In this document: positions 1 to 4,590 of the stretch, in pieces
How positions within the stretch are numbered: the stretch's first letter is position 1
Layout of the letters: every line of letters begins with the position of its first letter
Assembly (NCBI GenBank): GCA_002683155.1
Contig: NYST01000062.1
Coordinates: 13,595 to 21,436 of the forward strand
Length of the DNA: 7,842 bases
Source: Methanobacteriota archaeon
Lineage (GTDB): Archaea > Thermoplasmatota > Poseidoniia > Poseidoniales > Thalassarchaeaceae
Direction: 5' to 3'
Made by a program: the position numbers and the translations under genes
The notes under the pieces: generated by a model
The model's database searches: none
Told to the model about the DNA's origin: nothing
The model's input: the letters and a program-made list of their open reading frames with translations, nothing else

Positions 1-279
1 AGGAAGGAGGCAGAGGGAACCAACAAGCAACTGTTCCGGATCGTAACCAGGCACTGCTTCTCCAACAGAAGGAGGAAGTTGAGGACCCTGCTCTCGAAAC
101 CACCATCCAGGATCTCCAGAGTTTCTGGATGGCACAGGGACAGGTGGAAGAACTCGATATCAAAACTGCTTTCCTCCACTCACCCGGACTTGGGCGATGG
201 CTGGGCCGACCTCAGGCCAGAGAACCTAGACCCAAAAGACTGGATAACTATCGTCGCCGCAATATCCCAAGACGGGTAA
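1..279 (+). CDS. ksgA: Ribosomal RNA small subunit (adenine) dimethyltransferase, KsgA/Dim1 family, C-terminal end (5' truncated by window)
   Basis: This is the last 92 codons of a gene entering from the left edge; frame 1 is open from base 1 to the TAA at 277-279. The family dimethylates two adjacent adenines in the 3' terminal hairpin of 16S rRNA using S-adenosylmethionine during small-subunit assembly. The catalytic Rossmann part lies outside the window. Two C-terminal family signatures are visible: a segment reading VTRHCFSNRRRKLRTLL, which matches the conserved 'aF.qRRK.LrnaL' helix, and near the end RPENLDPKDWITIVAAIS, which matches the 'R.e.Ls.eef..la..l' terminus. Codons in this frame end mostly in G or C, like the neighbouring GC-rich genes. 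A second frame (3-305) is also open but has no family resemblance and is treated as a shadow. The assignment rests on the C-terminal motifs alone. Confidence 0.72.
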   Translation, partial: RKEAEGTNKQLFRIVTRHCFSNRRRKLRTLLSKPPSRISRVSGWHRDRWKNSISKLLSSTHPDLGDGWADLRPENLDPKDWITIVAAISQDG

Positions 280-360
280 TTCCGGACAATTTGACATCGA
301 CTTGATAGAGGCCCCCCCCTTCCGAGGGTCAGCCTAGGTGGAGATGTTACCTGAGCAAAT

Positions 361-375
361 GGGAGGGATTTAGTG
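361..375 (+). promoter_or_regulatory. Shine-Dalgarno and GTG start of the HhH/zinc-ribbon gene
   Basis: A GGGAGGG run at 361-367 sits five bases before GTG 373-375, an almost ideal archaeal ribosome binding site. The reading frame is closed by TGA at 352-354, so GTG 373 is the first usable start. A run of eight Cs (312-319) that flows into a small CCCT-TCCG-AGGG hairpin (317-328) lies between the ksgA stop and this site. Confidence 0.7.
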
Positions 376-1461
376 GCAAAGAAGGACACCTATCTCGCTT
401 TGCTGAGGAGGGGGATAGATGAGACCACCGCCCAAATCCTCTCTGACGGGGGCATCAAGATTGGGGACCTCAAGAAGCTAGATTCAGAGACTCTGATAAA
501 CAACTTCGGCATCAAAAAAGAGGTTGCAAAGTCAGTCCTCGACGCAGTCAAAGCAGGCCCCAGGTCCTCCGGAAGGCAGAGATTCCTGGCCGACGTACTC
601 TCCGACGACAAGAAGAAGGTAGACAAGATCGAGGAGACCCGATTCAAGCGCGAGCAGAAAGACATCTACGCGGAGTTGCAGGAGAAGAAGGAACAACTTC
701 GGCTGGTACGCGTCGAGGACTTCAGAAACAAGAAACTCGTAATGAACAGGCTCGGGAAGACGATCGAGCTGATCGTCAAGCTTGAGAACAACCTCGACGA
801 CGAATCCAAGGACGAGCAGAGGTCGAAGATCAGGGACCAGCTAGAGACACGAGGGCTAGAGGCCGCTCGAGACCACGAGATGCTCGAGCTCGCCGGGACC
901 CCACAGGACATCGTGGACTTCAGGAGGAAGATCGCCCCGGTCCTCTGCCTTCACGCCTGCCCCCACTGCGGGGAGGAGATGGACCCGAGGGGTAGCAACA
1001 TCATGGAGAGTCCCTCAGACTTCTCGTTCATCTGCTGGGACTGCGAGGAGGAGTTCCATGCCGCGATGTCCCAATCAGTCGAAGGCAGGCTCAGCAACGG
1101 TTCCAGGATAACAATCGACCCCAAGATAAAACCTCGCCACCCCGTAATCAAGCCCCCGAGGAAGGACAAGGCCGCCTCGATCACGGACCTGATGATGAGG
1201 GACCTGGAGTCGGCCGGCGCCTCTGCGGAGGAGCTGGAAGCTGCCCTGGAGGCGAGCACGCTCTCAGGCGTCCTGATGAGCATAGACGAGTGGATAGACC
1301 AGACGATCGCCGCAAAGGGGTACATCCAGGCGCAGGAGGACAGGGAGGAGTTCATCATCGCCACGGGAGCGGGCGCTACTAAGTTCAACAAGTGGATGAA
1401 GAAGGCCGGCCTGAGGTTCAACAAGCAGACTGGACGGTGGACTCGGTGGGAGGACCGGTGA
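373..1461 (+). CDS. Uncharacterised protein: HhH-like N-terminus, coiled coil, zinc ribbon
   Basis: I do not recognise a named family. The 362-residue product is modular. Residues about 5-55 (GIDETTAQILSDGGIKIGDL, then KEVAKSVLDAV) resemble the tandem helix-hairpin-helix module found at the N-terminus of RadA/Rad51 and other DNA-binding proteins. Residues about 75-170 are highly charged, rich in K, E, R and D, and look like a long coiled coil. A four-cysteine zinc ribbon follows: C196-x2-C199 and C221-x2-C224. After a basic linker (about 250-265) comes an acidic helical stretch and a C-terminus rich in K, R, W and F (about 335-362). The layout suggests a nucleic-acid-binding or scaffold protein acting in the cytoplasm; this is inference. 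It starts at a GTG with a strong Shine-Dalgarno. A 41-codon membrane microprotein gene begins seven bases after its stop. A frame-matched enzyme active site was not seen. Confidence 0.85.
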   Translation: MAKKDTYLALLRRGIDETTAQILSDGGIKIGDLKKLDSETLINNFGIKKEVAKSVLDAVKAGPRSSGRQRFLADVLSDDKKKVDKIEETRFKREQKDIYAELQEKKEQLRLVRVEDFRNKKLVMNRLGKTIELIVKLENNLDDESKDEQRSKIRDQLETRGLEAARDHEMLELAGTPQDIVDFRRKIAPVLCLHACPHCGEEMDPRGSNIMESPSDFSFICWDCEEEFHAAMSQSVEGRLSNGSRITIDPKIKPRHPVIKPPRKDKAASITDLMMRDLESAGASAEELEAALEASTLSGVLMSIDEWIDQTIAAKGYIQAQEDREEFIIATGAGATKFNKWMKKAGLRFNKQTGRWTRWEDR

Positions 1462-1468
1462 ACCCCGG

Positions 1469-1594
1469 ATGTCCGACTTCATCGTCTCGCTCGTAGTGTC
1501 AGTAGTCGGTATCTCGGTCATGTCATGGTGGCTCTATTCCCGAATCTCCCAGAAGCTCGATGAGGTCGGGGAGAGGAACAACTGGGAGGAATGA
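1469..1594 (+). CDS. 41-residue single-pass membrane microprotein
   Basis: A short ORF with ATG at 1469 and TGA at 1592-1594 encodes 41 residues. Residues 4-23 are hydrophobic (FIVSLVVSVVGISVMSWWLY) and should form one transmembrane helix. The remaining 18 residues are polar and acidic (SRISQKLDEVGERNNWEE) and would face the cytoplasm under an N-out orientation, with R25 and K29 near the membrane edge. GGTGA at 1457-1461, overlapping the stop of the upstream gene, is a good Shine-Dalgarno seven bases from the ATG, so translation is probably coupled to the HhH/zinc-ribbon protein. Codons end mostly in G or C like that gene. No family is recognised; it could anchor the upstream product to the membrane, which is speculation. 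Confidence 0.68.
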   Translation: MSDFIVSLVVSVVGISVMSWWLYSRISQKLDEVGERNNWEE

Positions 1595-1637
1595 ACACTC
1601 CCAGTGGGCAGACGGTCGCGTGTGAGCGGTATCGCAG

Positions 1638-2108
1638 TCAGCCGAACAGGCTTCCAGAGCTGAATACAGCGTAAAGTCCCAGAATGACGAATGCTGTTAT
1701 CCCCACGGCTAGGATCATCACTATCCCGGTAAGTCCCACACCGAACCACTGTGCCATCGATTGGAGTATCGGGACTATGGCGGATTCGGAGGGGCCCTCC
1801 GAGGTCTGCCCCTCAAGATCGACATTCTCGGATTTGACCTTCCGCAGCACTACCCCGACAGTGGTCAGTAGCGTAGAGAGGGGGACGAATATGCAACAGG
1901 CCAGGAAAAGGCGAGCGATGGTCCCATTCCACATCCCCGAACCCTCACATGAAATTACAGCCTCACCATCCCTGATGACCTCACTCTGATTCTCCTCTGG
2001 GCACCATGCGTCCAGGCTGAATGCTGACATGAAAACGAAGATTGCAATCAGTCCGATTATCAATCCCAATGCAGATAGTCCGAGTGACGCTTGCCTCTGT
2101 CTATCCAT
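1638..2108 (-). CDS. Uncharacterised membrane protein, three predicted TM helices
   Basis: This 156-residue product reads leftwards and converges on the microprotein gene, with 43 bases between the two stops. Hydrophobic stretches at about residues 8-31, 64-88 and 120-147 indicate three transmembrane helices. The loop at 32-63 carries two cysteines (C36 and C54) 18 residues apart, together with acidic residues and an N-G-T sequon; if extracellular, the cysteines could form a disulfide. The region 89-118 is polar and acidic, and ends with a short glycine/serine-rich tail. No catalytic motif or named family is evident. The ATG at 2106-2108 has no Shine-Dalgarno in front, and only a weak AT-rich element about 26 bases upstream, so expression may be leaderless. 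GC content and codon use match the GC-rich left part of the window. Confidence 0.78.
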   Translation of the reverse strand: MDRQRQASLGLSALGLIIGLIAIFVFMSAFSLDAWCPEENQSEVIRDGEAVISCEGSGMWNGTIARLFLACCIFVPLSTLLTTVGVVLRKVKSENVDLEGQTSEGPSESAIVPILQSMAQWFGVGLTGIVMILAVGITAFVILGLYAVFSSGSLFG

Positions 2109-2350
2109 GATATGCGCAATTCTGAACTATGCTTGATGTTTGGCACGGCATCTGTTGGAAATCCAGTGATAATGGTGCCAAACGGACACTCTCGAGGGGC
2201 ACGAAGGGCCACGGCATATTCAAACGAAATACCCCCCATCTGTTGGTTGCACATCCCCGCTAAGAATTATGATGAGATTATTCGCAAGAGTCTCCCGATA
2301 GTGGCTAACTACTCTGGATTTCCGACCGATGGTCTGACTAACTGCTTACT
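2109..2350. other. Gene-poor stretch with a 9-bp inverted repeat
   Basis: No gene is supported here. Short open frames exist on both strands (plus 2112-2363, minus 2060-2254), but neither has a ribosome binding site, recognisable motif or the acidic composition of the neighbours. GTTTGGCAC at 2138-2146 is perfectly complementary to GTGCCAAAC at 2175-2183, allowing a 9-bp stem closed by a 28-base loop. CACGGCAT occurs twice, at 2144-2151 and 2210-2217. The stretch could hold a structured RNA, a regulatory region for the minus-strand membrane gene, or a decayed gene. Confidence 0.45.
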
Positions 2351-2353
2351 AGT

Positions 2354-2395
2354 GAAATTTTAATACAGAACCATTTTGACATCAGGTTAGGTGGT
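2354..2395 (+). promoter_or_regulatory. TATA-type promoter and Shine-Dalgarno for the 57-residue microprotein
   Basis: The element GAAATTTTAATAC (2354-2366) looks like an archaeal BRE/TATA box. Transcription starting about 25 bases downstream would begin near 2386-2390. GGTGGT at 2390-2395 precedes GTG 2399 by three bases and can pair with the 16S anti-Shine-Dalgarno. The leader would therefore be only about 10 bases long. Confidence 0.5.
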
Positions 2396-2398
2396 AAA

Positions 2399-2572
2399 GT
2401 GAAAGGACAAATAGCAAAATTAGGGTTAGCAGCGAGCGCATTTTCAATTGTGGCATCAGTGTACATATACTTCATGCACGATGGTGGAAACCATGATCTA
2501 GGTATTTTTGTGGGTTTGTGGGCACCGACGCTAATCCTATTTTCTCAAGAAATTGACAAAATGATGGAATGA
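2399..2572 (+). CDS. 57-residue two-pass membrane microprotein
   Basis: GTG at 2399 opens a 57-codon frame ending with TGA at 2570-2572. Two hydrophobic segments, about residues 5-26 (IAKLGLAASAFSIVASVYIY and following) and 35-50 (GIFVGLWAPTLILF), predict a helical hairpin with a short polar turn HDGGNHD between them. The C-terminus is SQEIDKMME. The FVGLWAPT segment resembles small two-pass membrane proteins of unknown function that I recall from bacterial and archaeal genomes; this recollection is unverified. A TATA-like element and a GGTGGT ribosome site fit this start. The gene lies alone, about 96 bases upstream of the flavoenzyme pair. A role in membrane stress or envelope function cannot be assigned from sequence. 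Confidence 0.68.
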   Translation: MKGQIAKLGLAASAFSIVASVYIYFMHDGGNHDLGIFVGLWAPTLILFSQEIDKMME

Positions 2573-2584
2573 TCTAAGCAACCC

Positions 2585-2616
2585 GGTGCTGATGGCACCA
2601 TCTTCCCTAGAGGGGA
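2585..2616 (+). terminator. Possible terminator: two adjacent hairpins
   Basis: GGTGC (2585-2589) and GCACC (2595-2599) form a perfect 5-bp stem with a 5-base loop, 12 bases after the microprotein stop. A second, weaker hairpin follows (CCC 2605-2607 with GGG 2612-2614). No T-run follows, so this is weak evidence for an archaeal terminator, which usually depends on T-rich tracts. Confidence 0.25.
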
Positions 2617-2631
2617 TGATGCCGTAGTAAA

Positions 2632-2646
2632 ACTACATATGAAATA
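2632..2646 (+). promoter_or_regulatory. TATA-like promoter of the flavoenzyme operon
   Basis: ACTACATATGAAATA (2632-2646) is the most TATA-like stretch before ATG 2669, centred about 30 bases upstream. There is no GG-rich ribosome site directly before that ATG, so a leaderless transcript starting at or just before the ATG is plausible. GTAG-N5-CTAC at 2624-2636 forms a small inverted repeat that overlaps the box. Confidence 0.4.
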
Positions 2647-2668
2647 ACAATCCCCATTTAGTAAAATT

Positions 2669-3409
2669 ATGAAGAGAGACTTCGATGCTGAAAATTTCAA
2701 CACTTTCGCGGCTTCTCGAAGATCCACTCGAGACTTTCTTCCAACACCCGTTCCAGATGAGGTGATCGAAGAAATTATCGCTGCCGGCCTGACTTCACCG
2801 AGTTGGAGTAACACCCGCCCGTTCGTGGTAGCAGTAGCCAAAGGCGAGGTCAGAGACCGTTTATCTGCGGAATTTCTAAGTCGATTTGAGTTAGTTAAAA
2901 CGGGACAAGGTGAGGGGATTATTGGGAAAATCAAGGCTCTAATTCGTAGGAAAGGTTTGCCCACTAGCAATTGGCTAGTTCTCAAAAAATATCACAAGGA
3001 TTTACTGCCAAGATCCCAAAGAATTGGCAAGGAATTATTCACTCAAATGGGAATTGACAGGGATGACAAAGATGCTAGGGATGGGTTCTGGGCGAGGAAT
3101 TACGAATTCTTCGGAGCACCCGTGGAGTTGTTCTTGTTCACTCACAAAAGTCTGGGAAAGTTCGCAGCCTCTGATGCCGGTCTTTTCATGCAGAATCTAA
3201 TGCTTTCAGCACATTCGAAAGGATTGGGCACTTGCGCTCAGGGGTCCGTCGCAGTTTGGGAAGATGCGATTCGAAAAGAGTTTGAGATCAGCAAAAACCA
3301 CTCGCTTCTTTGTGGGATATGTGTCGGATATCCAAGTAAGAGCCAAGTAAACAAATTTGAAGCGAACAGAATATCCCCCTCTGAGATAATGCTGCCAAAG
3401 AAGTCCTAA
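2669..3409 (+). CDS. Nitroreductase-family FMN-dependent oxidoreductase
   Basis: The 246-residue product matches the nitroreductase fold, a homodimeric FMN enzyme that uses NAD(P)H to reduce nitro compounds, quinones, enones or flavins. FMN-contacting motifs appear in order: S16-R-R-S-T-R-D-F23 near the N-terminus for the phosphate; S43-P-S-W-S-N-T-R-P51 before the first core strands; FGAPVELFLF in the middle; D169-A-G-L-F-M-Q-N-L-M-L followed by G185-L-G-T-C-A-Q191; and G220-Y-P222 near the end, then a family-typical N...R.sPsE tail. Length is slightly above the common 190-230 residues because of a basic insert at about 90-125. The stop is six bases before the earliest possible start of a luciferase-like oxidoreductase, so the two are probably cotranscribed. 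Substrate is unknown. No Shine-Dalgarno is seen. GC content is lower than in the flanking blocks, which may indicate acquisition. Confidence 0.88.
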   Translation: MKRDFDAENFNTFAASRRSTRDFLPTPVPDEVIEEIIAAGLTSPSWSNTRPFVVAVAKGEVRDRLSAEFLSRFELVKTGQGEGIIGKIKALIRRKGLPTSNWLVLKKYHKDLLPRSQRIGKELFTQMGIDRDDKDARDGFWARNYEFFGAPVELFLFTHKSLGKFAASDAGLFMQNLMLSAHSKGLGTCAQGSVAVWEDAIRKEFEISKNHSLLCGICVGYPSKSQVNKFEANRISPSEIMLPKKS

Positions 3410-3424
3410 CTGAAGGTGTTCATT

Positions 3425-4486
3425 TTGCAAAATGAAAATTCTAAGTTTCAACTCGGATTGAATACTTTCGGAGATGTGACAAGAGATGGAGACGGACAAT
3501 TCGAGGAGCATCATGTGGTACTGAGAAACGTCGTAGAAGAGGCGGTTCTTGCTGATAAATTGGATTTGGATTTCTTTGGTGTAGGGGAGCACCACCGGGA
3601 TGATTTTGCAGTAACTGCTCCAGAGGTAGTTCTGGGAGCAATCGCAAGTAGAACCGAGAAAATTCGACTAGGGACCGCAGTGACAGTACTGAATTCAGAC
3701 GATCCGATTAGAGTCTACGAAAGGTTCGCAACACTTGACGCGCTCTCAAACGGCAGAGCCGAGGTGATTCTGGGGCGTGGCTCCTTCTCAGAATCATTTC
3801 CCCTATTTGGGCATAGGATGGAAGATTATGAAAGGCTCTTTGAAGAGAACTTGGAAATATTCTCTTTACTTAGAAACGAAGACGAGTTTGACTGGGAAGG
3901 GACAATTCGCACACCCTTACGGGGGCAAAGAGTGTACCCAACCACAGAACGTGGTAGCCTGCGCTCTTGGATAGGCGTAGGGGGGAGTCCGGATTCAGTG
4001 GTCCGCGCCGCAAGACACGGAATCCCCCTTTGTCTTGCTATCATCGGGGGACAGCCATCCCGATTCACGCCTTTCGTTGATTTATTCCACAGGGCGTTAG
4101 CAGAGTTTGGACACCCTAATCTCCCAATCTCCGTCCACAGCCCTGGGCACATTGCCAGAACGGACAAGCAGGCTAAAGCGGAGATTTGGCCCCATTATCG
4201 GGAGATGTTTGGAAGAATAGGCAGAGAGCGTGGATGGCCCCCTGTCACATACGAACAGTTTGAGTTTGGGGTTGGCCCGGAGGGCTCATTGTATGTGGGA
4301 TCGCCTGAGACCGTGGCGGAGAAGATTATTCGAAACTCAAAGTTACTCCAGACTTCTAGATTTGATTTGAAATATAGCAATGGGGGAATGCCGCATGAGC
4401 AGTTGATGAGCTCGATTGAGTTGTACGCGAAGGAGGTTGCCCCCATAGTTCGTGAGGCAATCACAGATTTCACTCCAATTCCTTGA
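3425..4486 (+). CDS. LLM-class flavin-dependent oxidoreductase (luciferase-like, LLM_2I7G type)
   Basis: The product belongs to the bacterial luciferase-like superfamily (COG2141), TIM-barrel enzymes that use reduced FMN or F420 for oxygenation or hydride transfer. The pattern LGLNTFGD ... FGVGEHHRDDFAV ... LGTAVTVLNSDDPIRVY ... GRAEVILGRGSFSESFPLFG ... WIGVGGSPDSVVRAARHG ... LAIIGGQPSRF matches what I recall of the LLM_2I7G subfamily (TIGR03858). The GEHH motif is at about residues 54-57 from this start. GAAGGTG at 3412-3418 is a good Shine-Dalgarno six bases before TTG 3425, so I prefer TTG. GTG 3416 is the upstream alternative but would sit inside that site. The gene follows the nitroreductase closely; that enzyme could supply reduced flavin or act on the same substrate, which is inference. 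The physiological substrate of this subfamily is unknown to me. Confidence 0.88.
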   Translation: MQNENSKFQLGLNTFGDVTRDGDGQFEEHHVVLRNVVEEAVLADKLDLDFFGVGEHHRDDFAVTAPEVVLGAIASRTEKIRLGTAVTVLNSDDPIRVYERFATLDALSNGRAEVILGRGSFSESFPLFGHRMEDYERLFEENLEIFSLLRNEDEFDWEGTIRTPLRGQRVYPTTERGSLRSWIGVGGSPDSVVRAARHGIPLCLAIIGGQPSRFTPFVDLFHRALAEFGHPNLPISVHSPGHIARTDKQAKAEIWPHYREMFGRIGRERGWPPVTYEQFEFGVGPEGSLYVGSPETVAEKIIRNSKLLQTSRFDLKYSNGGMPHEQLMSSIELYAKEVAPIVREAITDFTPIP

Positions 4487-4560
4487 GTTGATTTCTATCA
4501 CCTTCCCTGCCCTATGATCAGTCAATGTGGACTCAAACCCTAATTCGATTTCAGTTACCA

Positions 4561-4580
4561 CTTTATGCCTTTTTTATGCC
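4561..4580 (+). promoter_or_regulatory. Promoter of the PIN-TPR gene with a duplicated TTTATGCC
   Basis: TTTATGCC occurs at 4562-4569 and again at 4573-4580, 11 bases apart, about one helical turn. The first copy lies 24-29 bases before ATG 4591, the expected TATA distance for a leaderless transcript, and no Shine-Dalgarno precedes that ATG. The T-rich run between the copies could also help end transcription of the upstream operon. Confidence 0.45.
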
Positions 4581-4590
4581 GCTTTGATTT

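Noticed and set aside
3..305. A second long open frame on the plus strand, overlapping the ksgA end
   Set aside because: It is open over its full length, but its translation shows no family resemblance, while frame 1 carries two KsgA/Dim1 C-terminal signatures. Overlapping open frames are common in GC-rich DNA.
951..1424. 157-codon open frame on the minus strand
   Set aside because: It lies fully inside the HhH/zinc-ribbon gene. Its serine- and leucine-rich translation is typical of the antisense of a GC-rich acidic gene, and no ribosome site or motif is seen.
1595..1637. Terminator hairpin between the convergent genes
   Set aside because: CCC-AGT-GGG near 1600-1610 gives only three base pairs and no T-run follows on either strand.
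2112..2363. 83-codon plus-strand frame in the gene-poor stretch
   Set aside because: It has no ribosome site, no motif, a basic and cysteine-containing composition unlike the neighbours, and its end overlaps the TATA element of the next gene. Kept only as part of the possible RNA or decayed-gene finding.
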